Assembly (NCBI GenBank): GCA_039583875.1
Contig: CM077162.1
Span: forward strand, 65,841,259 to 65,905,258
Source: Platanthera guangdongensis
Taxonomy: Eukaryota; Streptophyta; Magnoliopsida; Asparagales; Orchidaceae
Reading direction: 5' to 3'
Length of the DNA stretch: 64,000 bases
In this document: positions 10,233-19,155 of the stretch, piece by piece
Position numbering within the stretch: position 1 is the stretch's first letter
Layout of the letters: each line of letters starts with the position of its first letter
Notes under the pieces: generated by a model
The model's input: the letters and a program-made list of their open reading frames with translations, nothing else
Databases searched by the model: none
What the model was told of the DNA's origin: nothing
Position numbers and translations under genes: made by a program

Positions 10233-10453
10233 TGAATAGGTGACCTAATCCTTTTTAAACTTTAATGGCAGCAAACAGTTATATCACAGAAACATAACTA
10301 GTTTATCACAGCAAACACAGCAATATTCACAGCACAGCACAGCACAGCATACACAGTGGTTTATAGTGGTTCCCTAAGATATGGGTACATCAACTTTCCC
10401 CCTTCGCCTATCTAGCAGTGTACTAGATTCAGCCAAACTCCTCCACTGTCTCA

Positions 10454-10696
10454 GAACCCAAAATGGTTCCTACACCTCAGGCCCAAGGCCTTACAACTCA
10501 GCTTTATCCCAAAGCCTACACTCAGCCAATCAAGGCCTACACTCAGCCAACCAAGGCCTACTCTCAGCCAATCAAGGCCTACACTCAGCCAATAAGGCCT
10601 ACACTCAGAGATCTCAATCTCCTACACTCAGGCTAACAAGCCCTACCCTCAGCCTTTATAGTTATAGGCTTACAATTCACTCAGATCCAAAGGATC
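10454..10696 (-). other. Leader hairpin array (3' LTR G)
   Basis: About ten consecutive mini-hairpins: GAACC..GGTTC, GGCC..GGCC, GCTTT..AAAGC, four GCC..GGC units, AGAT..ATCT, GGCT..AGCC, GCCT..AGGC and GATCC..GGATC. They are separated by CTACACTCA-type linkers (TGAGTGTAG in the RNA). Stems differ, linkers are constant. It lies about 400-650 nt downstream of the TATA box, so it is in the 5' leader of the RNA made from the 5' LTR. Confidence 0.75.
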
Positions 10697-11102
10697 CTAC
10701 AAGTTAAAAATGTATTACAGAAATTAACTCTACAACTCAGAAATAAAAGAGGGGAGTTGAGAGTTTCTTGATGAGTTCTTTGAAGAACTCAGCTGGATTC
10801 ACTCTGACTTAACTTTCTTAAAAGCTTCTTGAGTAGAACTGAATAAGACTGAATCCTCCTGCAGTTGTTCCTTGACCTCTGCCACTTAAGATCCAGAATT
10901 GAATCTGAATCCTTCTTCTCAGCCTAGTTCCAGAGGCTGATTTCTTGGATGGAGCCCTCTCTCTCCAACTTCTTAGATCTGCACTTGGACTACAAGATCT
11001 TCTTGTGTTGATACTCTTGGTACCACTTCAATAATTTGTTTTTCAACAAACTGAACTTTTGAACAACAATCTGATCAACAATTTCTGTAAACTGTAGGTG
11101 CC

Positions 11103-11110
11103 TATTTATA
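11103..11110 (-). promoter_or_regulatory. TATA box, 3' LTR G
   Basis: TATAAATA on the minus strand, about 135 bases downstream of the nearest GTGTCGA copy. Confidence 0.8.
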
Positions 11111-11245
11111 GGCCTTCTTCATGGTAACCGGCTGGTCCGGTCCATAACCGACTTCTGATATCTCTGACAAGTGCTGTAGACCGGCTGGAACGGCAGCTGT
11201 CAAGTCATCCAGTCACTTCTTGAAAATCTCTAACTGTCTGTAAGT

Positions 11246-12175
11246 GTCGAGACTTTCTGTCTTTAAGTGTCGACACTTATAGTCCAAGTGTCGACACATG
11301 TTGTGTAAGTGTCGACACAAGTCTACAAGGTGTCGACACAACTCCTTGTATGTCTCGACACAGATTCTTCTGCATGTGTTGACACTGAAATTGAGTGTCG
11401 ACACAAGTACTTGTTCTTCTAGCTTTTGCTGAATTCTTCTAAGTGTCGACACATCTCCTTTGTGTCGACACAACTTCTTGTGTTGAATCTGTCAAGTGTC
11501 GACACTGCTTCTTGGTGTCGACACATAGTCTTCAATGTCGATACTTGCTGAGTGTCGACACAGCTCCTTGTGTCGACACACCTTCTTCTTGTTGAGAATT
11601 CAGCTGAGTGTCGACACATTCCCTTAGTGTCGACACTTGTACTTAGAATATTTTTGTTGATCTTTCTGATCTTTGCTAAGTGTCGACACAGCTCCTTGTG
11701 TCGACACTTTCTTCAAGTGTAGAGTCTTCAGCTAAGTGTCGACACATTGTGCTGGGTGTCGACACTTACTTCATGTGTTGACTCTTCTGGTTGTGTGTCG
11801 ACACATTGTGCTGGGTGTCGACACATACTTCAAATGCTGACTCTTCTGTTGAGTGTCGACATATTTTTCTGAGTGTTGACACTTGTACTTAGTCTCTGCA
11901 AACTTTTGCTGTGTGTCGACACAGCTCCAAGTGTCGACACTTTTTGGTGTAGACACAGCTTCACTGTGTGTCGACACAGCTCCTTGTGTCGACACTTTCT
12001 GTCTGCACTTTTCTTCACTGAGTGTCGACACAGCTCCAAGTGTCGACACTTACTGTCTGGTGTCGACTCTGCATCCCAGGTGTCGACACAATGACTCCAA
12101 GTGTCGACACTGCTTGTCTGGGTGTCGACACAAGTCTTCTTAAGTGTCGACACTTTCTCTCTAGGTGTCGACACA
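11246..12175. promoter_or_regulatory. GTGTCGACAC palindrome array (3' LTR G)
   Basis: About 30 exact copies of the 10-bp palindrome plus eight or so variants (GTGTTGACAC, GTGTCGATAC, GTGTAGACAC), many paired with short spacers such as AGCTCCTT. It fills the U3 region upstream of the TATA box. Chance ORFs rich in CRH/VDT/VST are produced on both strands and are not genes. Confidence 0.93.
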
Positions 12176-12319
12176 TGGACTTAAAAACTTTTTGCTTCAG
12201 TCCAGTGATTACTTAACCTGCACAAATAAACTCAACATACATCAAATACATTATGATGTATATCATTGAGTTGGGTGAGGCTTCTTCAAATCAGGTACAT
12301 TTGACCAATGTACCCAACA

Positions 12320-12335
12320 ATCTCCCCCTATTTGG
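12320..12335 (-). other. Polypurine tract (element G)
   Basis: Minus strand CCAAATAGGGGGAGAT directly before the LTR start TGTTGG. Confidence 0.9.
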
Positions 12336-12618
12336 AGAAGTCATAACCCTTGGTCAATGATATACACTATTCATAATTAAAAATTACACAATGATGTAAA
12401 GCAGGTAATATTCAGCAGGGTAAATATAAACATGTATAAATTCACACATGTATACACATTCATCATTCCAGAATAAATAAGAAATAGACACATTCACAGA
12501 ACAATCATGAAATATATTTATCATATATTATTCTAACATTTTTCTTATACATCTTCAGTGGTTTACAAAAATGTTTTACATTCAAAAGATTACAACAATC
12601 TTCAAGTTAATTCTTAAT
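12336..12618 (-). other. 3' untranslated segment of element G
   Basis: AT-rich, non-coding stretch between the ORF3 stop and the polypurine tract; nothing else recognised. Confidence 0.6.
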
Positions 12619-15462
12619 CTATTTCTGGTCTGGTTCTTTGATAACTATGCCTTTGCCAGGTTGGACTTGAGCTTTGACAGGGGCTTCAGCAGTTTCAGCA
12701 ACAGCAGGCTTCTTGCCTTTTAGATCTTTCTTTTTGAGTTCTTCTACCTTGATCTTCTGCCTCTCAAAGTAGTGATATGGCTTAGGGAAGTACTTGCTAG
12801 GCTCCACTGCAGTAGGAGGTAGCTTTCCCATCTTAGCCTTCCTTCTGAATTGAACAATGGCCTCTTGTCTTATTTCATGTTTTCTCCATTCAGCTTCAGA
12901 GAACCACTTGTTCCTGTCATGAGTATTGTCCTTGGCAGCTTTCCAGGCAGTTAAAATTATATTCCTAGAGGTAGGGCTCCACTGTTCAAAATCTGGCCTT
13001 TGTTCTGCTTGTTCCCTAAACCTCTTCTTGGACAACCTTGTCTCTTCTTCCATCTGTAATGCGTCTTGCATGGCTTCAAGTAATAGGTTGAACAACCTTT
13101 TCAATATGGATATTGTCCTTGCCCTCAGGTGGGCTATACATGGTCTCACATCTGCTTGAATCATTTCAAAGTCTGGAGGTGGATAAATGACTTGAGCTAC
13201 TTCTGGTGGCTCACCTCCAAAATAAGCAGGGTTAATGCCTGATTCAGCAACATCTTGGTCATCACACAGAGGAGGGTATCCAAGTGTAGCCCGGATTGAA
13301 TTTGATATCCATTTTGCATGATCAGAACTTGCCTTGACTAACACTCTCTCCCCCTTTATGACTTCTCTAGCCATGTGATCTCGGACATCATCCTTTTGAA
13401 ACCTGATTTGACTATCCAAATATCTGATTCCCTCTTTAAAGAATGGTTTCAGCTTTTGAAGTTGTTCAGAGATAGCTTTCTAGGAGGCTTGGATTGCAGT
13501 CTTGACAGCAGAAATTTCCTCTTGAAAGGCTTTGTCAAAATCAGCTGTAGCAGTAGCAGTAGAGGTAGAAGGTTCAGCAGCCTTGGTCTTCAACTCAGTG
13601 ACTATAGCATTATGGGAGGCAGTCAGATTGTCATTCATTCTTAATTGATTTTCCAGTACATACCCTTGCTTTAATGCTATATCATCTACCTGTGCCTTGA
13701 TCTTCTCCTGATGTGTTGCCAGATAGACTACTGTATTTCCACCTTTGTGGAAGCATTCATTCATCTCTTTCTTGTTAAGGTTCATTTCAAACCTTATAGA
13801 CTTTATATCTTGGGCTAGATCAAACTGCAAAGCTTTGTGCCCCTCATCTACATAAGCCTCTATGGCTTTTCTTTGTTCATCCATTTTAATCTGCAGTGCA
13901 ATCAGTAAAGCACTATAATCAACAGTTGGAGCTTGTTGAATTATAGGCTGTGGGGCTATAGATTGCAGAGCTTTCTTATAACTTTGACTTCTCCTTTTGA
14001 AGACATATAGTTTCTTCTTCTTTGCCCTAGCACTCTCCTCATCTTCAGAGGCAGAAGTGCTGGCTATGTCAACCCTATCCTTAGGGCTTTGAGGCTTCTC
14101 TTCCTGTACTTCAGGTGCCTTCTCATTGTCTTGCCTCACAGGCTCTTCCATAACTTGCACTTGCTCCCCCTCAGCAGCAGCATTATCTCTTGCATCAGCA
14201 TCCTTGTCCATGTCAAAATCTTGCTGGTCTAGATTAAGGAATAAGTCTTCCATTGTGTACTCTGATGGTGAAGGAGCTGGAGACAGTCTTTGCTCTTCAA
14301 CCACTGGATCAGGAATTACTTCTAATACAGCATATGTGTCTTCTTTGGCAGCATCTGTGACTTGGCTATCCAGCTGGATTTGCTGATGATAATCAGACAA
14401 ATCTGTATCAGCTTCCATAGAAAAATGCAAAGTGTTTAGTTCAGTGAGTACCTCTTGTATGATGGTGGTGGCTTGCTCACTGTCCAGTGTAGAGGGTTCT
14501 GCTACAACTGGAGGCTCCCCCTGGCTTTGATCCCTGTGGATGGGGCTAGCTTGTGGTAGCTCCCCCTGCATCTCAGCAATTTCTTGAGCAGCAGGGGTCT
14601 TCTCTACATGCACCTCCTCATGATCATCAGGAGTGAAAACAACTTGTTCTTCACTCCCAGAACTGCTGGAGGACTCCTGTGCCACAGGAGCTGTTTTCCT
14701 TTTCTTCTTGAGAGGAGTATCTTTCTCAGTAATTGTCTTCTCTGGGGTTGGTAAGTCCTTGGACAACACCCTGTCCCATCTTGAAAAGATCCTTTGATCC
14801 ATCTTCCTCATGTGGTTTATCTTGCTGCCTGCAGCAGTATTCATTACCTCTGGTATCACACCAGCTAGGTAGAGACTAATGATCCTGCCCAGATTGGGCT
14901 TCTTCAAGCTCTCCTTGATCTTCTCATAAACCACCATAGACCAATCTGTTTTCAGAGTGAAGATTATCCTTGTCATGATGCCAAACATATGGGCAGACAC
15001 TCTGCCATGCCCTCCAGGCTTGCTGAGTAAGACTTTTCCCACAATCTCAGACATGAACTTCCCTTGATTATTCATGCCTTTCCTATTGAAAACAGATCCT
15101 ATCTTCATCTTAGGATCAAGTCCACACCAGGTTAAAGCTTCCCTGGTCTTTGAAGCAGTAACCTCTTCTTCATCTTGAGTTTTTGGCAGCTGAAGCACCT
15201 TCCTCAGATTTTTAGGTGAAACCTTGAATTTAGTTCCATGAACTCTGGATTTGATTCTGAATCCAGATTCATCTACTGCAGCTTCATTAAGGAATTCAAG
15301 TACCTCCTTCTTCCAAATCTTTGTAGGTTCTGACACTAGATATTCTAGTCCTGAATCGGCGACTAGGGTTACAACCGCCTTGATTTCTGCATCTGCATCG
15401 TCGAACGCGCCGCACACAAGCTCATAACCCTCGTTAACGTTCTCCTCAAGCTTAGGAGCCAT
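12619..15462 (-). pseudogene. ORF3 of element G, 947 codons with one internal TAG
   Basis: Protein of unknown role encoded after pol. ATG at 15462 (MAPKLEEN). Residues about 30-230 form a folded domain that resembles the 'putative plant transposon protein' domain often found next to plant retroelements (recognised by pattern: WKKEVLEFLNEA, GIMTRIIFTLKTDWSMVVY, GRIISLYLAGVIPEV). Then a disordered acidic/Ser-Gln-rich middle, a basic KKKKLYVFKRR patch, a coiled-coil-like stretch (about 520-650), and a conserved tail (WSPTSRNIILTAWKAA, PSKYFPKPYHYFERQ) shared with E. A single in-frame TAG at 13477-13479 splits it into 660- and 266-codon parts. The position is that of the env-like ORF of soybean SIRE1, but I see no signal peptide or membrane span. 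Confidence 0.8.
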
Positions 15463-15496
15463 TAGGGTTTGTAGAAGTTGTCTTTAGAAAAGAGAG

Positions 15497-15935
15497 GTGT
15501 CGACACAGAAGTTTTGGTCTCGAAACTTTGAAAGCGTGTCGACAAACAAAGACAGTACCCTATTTATACCTTTCTGATTTTGAAGATGAACAGGCGGGAC
15601 AGCTAACTTAAAATGTGTCGACACTGGATATAAGTGTCGACACTGACTTATAATGTCTCGACACACATGTGTCGACACAAGTTTAGTCAACAAATTTTAT
15701 GTGTCGACACTTGTTTATGTGTCGACACAACATATCTCGACACATTGTCGAGACTTTACTTAGAAAATTCTGAGTAAAACATAAGTGTCCACACCACTTT
15801 GGATGTGTCGACACCTACTGGACATGTGTCGACACTAACATTCTGAAGTGTCGACACCAACATCCTAGATGTGTCGACACCTTTTTCCTGAAGTGTCGAC
15901 ACCACTATTCTGTGTCGACATAGACTTGTCTATGT
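15497..15935. promoter_or_regulatory. GTGTCGACAC array in pol-ORF3 spacer (element G)
   Basis: About 14 exact copies plus variants between the pol stop (15976) and the ORF3 ATG (15462), most at 15611-15935. Same motif as G's LTR array. The ORF at 15484-15693 is a by-product of the repeats. Confidence 0.92.
15561..15568 (-). promoter_or_regulatory. TATA box upstream of ORF3 (element G)
   Basis: TATAAATA on the minus strand, identical to the LTR TATA box, about 100 nt before the ORF3 ATG and downstream of most of the array. Suggests an internal promoter for ORF3 (inference). Confidence 0.6.
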
Positions 15936-15975
15936 GTCGACACCTTTTTACTTAGCCAATTTTAATTCTGTAAAC

Positions 15976-17703
15976 TTAATCTAAGTTTATCATTCCTAGT
16001 TCAATTTTGAATCTATTGAACTTAGCTTCTTCTAGGGGCTTAGTAAACATATCAGCTATCTGATTATCAGTTTTAACATATTCAAGTAAAATATCTTCTC
16101 TTTCTACATGCTCCCTAAGAAAATGATATTTAATTTCAATATGTTTAGTTCTACTATGATATACAGGGTTATTAGCTATTGAAATAGCACTTGTAGAATC
16201 ACAGAAAAGTGGAGTTCTACTTACCTGAAATCCATAGTCCTCTAGCTGATGTTGTATCCACAGAAGTTGAGCACAGCAACTTCCTGCAGCCACATACTCT
16301 GACTCAGCTATGGAGATAGCCACACTGGTTTGCTTCTTGCTACTCCATGAAATTAATCTCCCACCTAGGAGTTGACAGGTTCCAGTAGTGCTCTTTCTAT
16401 CCTCTTTGCATCCTGCAAAGTCTGCATCTGAATAACCTATTAGATCAAAATCTCCATTCCTAGGGTACCAGAGGCCTAGATAGGGAGTGCCCTTTAGATA
16501 TCTCAATATTCTTTTGACTGCTGTCAAATGAGACTCTTTAGGGCAGGCTTGATACCTTGCACAAACACATGTAGCATACATGATGTCTGGTCTACTAGCA
16601 GTCAAGTATAATAGGGAGCCAACTATCCCTCTATACAAGGTTTCATCTACAGGTTTCCCTGCATCATCCTTGCTAAGAGACATACTTGACCCCATAGGAG
16701 TCTTCATGGTGCTGGATGAATCCATACCATACTTCCTTATGAGTTCTAGAGTGAACTTGGACTTACATATGGAAAAACCACTTTCAGTCTGTTTAACTTG
16801 GAGACCCAAGAAAAACTTTAGTTCTCCCATACTACTCATCTCAAACTGACCTTGCATAAGTTTTGCAAACTTTTTGCAAAGGCTGCTTTCAGTAGACCCA
16901 AATATAATGTCATCTACATATATTTGGACTAGTATTACTTTGCCTCTAGATTCCCTAAGGAATAGAGTCTTATCTATTTTCCCCCTTGAGAACTTGTTCT
17001 CAATGAGGAAACTAGATAGGGTTTCATACCAAGCCCTAGGGGCTTGCTTTAACCCATATAAAGCTTTCCTAAGTCTATAGACATGATGAGGTAGAGTTGG
17101 ATCAACAAAACCTGAAGGCTGCTCCACATAGACTTCTTCTTTAAGATTACCATTTAGGAATGCTGACTTGACATCCATTTGATATACCTTGAATCCTTGA
17201 TAGGTTGCATAGGCCAAGAACATCCTTATGGCTTCCAGTCTGGCTACTGGAGCAAAGGTTTGATCAAAATCAATACCTTCTTCTTGCCTATATCCTTTAG
17301 CAACCAGTCTAGCCTTATTCTTAATGATGACCCCTTGTTCATCCATCTTATTCCTGTAGATCCACTTAGTTCCTATCACATTATGGTCTTTAGGTTTAGG
17401 AACTAATTCCCAGACCTTGCACCTCTTGAACTGATTAAGCTCTTCTTGCATTGCTTCAGTCCATTGTGGATCTTGTATTACTTCTTCAAACTTCTTGGGT
17501 TCAACTTGTGACAGAAAGCTGGAATATATTGCAGCATTCTGATTTCTGCTCCTAGTTTGAACTCCTTGTCTTGGATCTCCAATAATCAGCTCTACTGGAT
17601 GATCTCTAAGATGCCTGTGGGCTGGAGGCATCCTAACTTCTGGTTGAACCACTTCAGCATCTACATCATGCTGTATTCCTTGTATTTCTTCAGCAATTGG
17701 CAC
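15976..17703 (-). CDS. Pol C-terminal part: copia reverse transcriptase and RNase H (element G)
   Basis: 575 codons. [47 protein letters not shown] and the catalytic box [12 protein letters not shown] near residue 265, all intact. RNase [32 protein letters not shown] and [15 protein letters not shown] with the acidic residues present; the usual C-terminal end [16 protein letters not shown] is complete. The frame is the same as the upstream integrase part, from which it is separated only by one TAA (17743-17745), so this is the downstream part of one polyprotein and its ATG at 17703 is not a natural start. It makes and degrades the RNA/DNA hybrid in the particle. Confidence 0.9.
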   Translation of the reverse strand: MPIAEEIQGIQHDVDAEVVQPEVRMPPAHRHLRDHPVELIIGDPRQGVQTRSRNQNAAIYSSFLSQVEPKKFEEVIQDPQWTEAMQEELNQFKRCKVWELVPKPKDHNVIGTKWIYRNKMDEQGVIIKNKARLVAKGYRQEEGIDFDQTFAPVARLEAIRMFLAYATYQGFKVYQMDVKSAFLNGNLKEEVYVEQPSGFVDPTLPHHVYRLRKALYGLKQAPRAWYETLSSFLIENKFSRGKIDKTLFLRESRGKVILVQIYVDDIIFGSTESSLCKKFAKLMQGQFEMSSMGELKFFLGLQVKQTESGFSICKSKFTLELIRKYGMDSSSTMKTPMGSSMSLSKDDAGKPVDETLYRGIVGSLLYLTASRPDIMYATCVCARYQACPKESHLTAVKRILRYLKGTPYLGLWYPRNGDFDLIGYSDADFAGCKEDRKSTTGTCQLLGGRLISWSSKKQTSVAISIAESEYVAAGSCCAQLLWIQHQLEDYGFQVSRTPLFCDSTSAISIANNPVYHSRTKHIEIKYHFLREHVEREDILLEYVKTDNQIADMFTKPLEEAKFNRFKIELGMINLD

Positions 17704-17742
17704 ATGTAGTTCTCCCCCTGGACAACAGCTACTTTCTTCTAC

Positions 17743-19143
17743 TTACTGTCTTGCAGCAGGCACTTCTTCTATAGTAAGCTTGTCCATTTTCTTTGTCAAA
17801 CCTGTGGGGCTGCACACACTGCTAGACAACTCATTATTAATAAGTTTAGTCTCATCAAAAACTACATGCACTGATTCTTCTACAACTTGTGTAGTCAAGT
17901 TGTAGACTCTATAAGCCTTACTATTATTGCTGTACCCAACAAAAATTCCCTCTTGGGACTTGGCATCAAACTTAGTTAAGTAAGACTTCCCATTGTTAAG
18001 TATGAAGCATTTACAACCAAAGATCCTAAAATAGGATAGGTTTGGTTTCCTGCCTTTCACAACTTCATAGGGGGTCTTGTTAAGCCTTTTAGTGATGATA
18101 GCCCTATTTATAACATGGCATGCAGTATTAACTGCTTCAGCCCAGAAATATTCTGGCAGTGATGTATCACTTAGTAGGGTCCTACCAGCCTCTATCAAGG
18201 TTCTATTCTTCCTCTCAGCAATGCCATTTTGCTGAGGTGTTCTAGGTGAAGAGAATTCTTGAAATATCCCAAAGTCTTCACACAGTTTTGTCATGCTATC
18301 AGACTGAAATTCAGTACCATGGTCACTTCTAATTTTGACCACTGTACTATTTAGTTCATTCTGAATTTGCTTGACAAAGCTATAGAAGACACTAGGTGTT
18401 TCAGATTTCTGTCTTAAGAAGAACACCCAGGAAAACCTTGAGTAGTCATCTACAACTACAAAGGTATAGACCTTCCTACCTAAGCTGTGAACTGGCATTG
18501 GACCAAAAAGATCCATATGCAAGAGGTATAAACACCTCACAACATCTTTGTTCTCTATGCTTCTAAAGGTGGATTTAGTCTGCTTGCCCTTTTGATAAGC
18601 TGAGCAAATGCCATCTTTAACACACTTAACTTGAGGACCATTCCTCACCAACTCTTTGCTAAAGAGTTTGCTAATAGTCTTGTAGTTAAGATGGGCAAGC
18701 CTCTTGTGCCATTTGACACAATGAGAGACTGTCTCATCAGCTACAAGACAAACTGGAGAACCATTGTTCTCAACCATAATGTCTAGACAGTAGATATTCC
18801 TCTTCCTATAACCTGTCAAAATGATCTCTTGATCACTTGACCTCTTGATATGACAACCATTTTTAACAAATGAGATGTCATACCCTACATCACTTAATTG
18901 ACTTATACTTATTAGGTTGTGTTTCAACCCTTTAACATAAGCCACTTGAGTAATGGTAACTAAGTTTGTAGAAATGTTACCAAATCCTTTGATGATTCCT
19001 TTTTCAGAACCACCAAAGGTTACTTTTGGACCATCTTTTACTGGAATGTAGTCCTTTAGTAATCTTCTTGTTCCAGTCATATGTCTGGAACATACACTGT
19101 CCAAGTACCATGTTGGGGTATGGCCACTTGGACTTACCTGCAA
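17743..19143 (-). pseudogene. Pol N-terminal part: copia protease and integrase (element G), with active-site changes
   Basis: 466 codons in frame with gag, beyond a TAA. The protease site reads WYLDSVCSRHM, so D15-S16-V17 replaces D-S-G; E, F and D keep DSG. Integrase zinc finger: H147, H151 and C180 present but Tyr at 183 where F has Cys. Catalytic triad D211, D274, E310 (HMDLFGP, RSDHGTEF, NGIAERKNR) intact, followed by the usual C-terminal domain (GRKPNLSYFRIFGCKCF). A TAA at 17743 stops it before RT. The start is a TTG, so expression needs readthrough or splicing from gag. Two key residues are lost. Confidence 0.88.
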
Positions 19144-19155
19144 AACAGATTAATG
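19129..19155 (-). other. Gag-pol junction with splice-site-like sequence (element G)
   Basis: After the gag TAA the minus strand reads TCTGTTTTGCAGGTAAGT: a pyrimidine-rich stretch with CAG resembling a 3' splice site, overlapping CAG/GTAAGT, a perfect 5' splice-site consensus. F and D have similar sequences at the same place. Confidence 0.5.

Larger units (their letters stand above)
10193..12319 (-). repeat. 3' LTR of element G
   Basis: In transcription direction: TGTTGGGTACATT start, palindrome array (12175-11246), TATA box (11110-11103), leader, hairpin array (10696-10454), poly-G run (10232-10221), CTTTCA end. Nearly identical to the 5' LTR, implying recent insertion or gene conversion. 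Confidence 0.95.

Noticed and set aside
11246..12175. CRISPR-like repeat array
   Set aside because: Repeats are 10-bp palindromes with short, themselves repeated spacers, lie inside both LTRs of a retrotransposon and have no cas genes; the host is a plant.
11771..12216. Several ORFs on both strands rich in CRH, VDT and VST
   Set aside because: All are translations of the GTGTCGACAC repeats in open frames; no start context, no homology, present on both strands. Same for 6254-6870, 22886-23289, 15484-15693 and 55977-56405.
12619..15462. ORF3 as an envelope glycoprotein
   Set aside because: Position fits the env-like ORF of SIRE1, but I see no signal peptide, membrane span or furin-like site; it is mostly acidic, coiled-coil-like and disordered.
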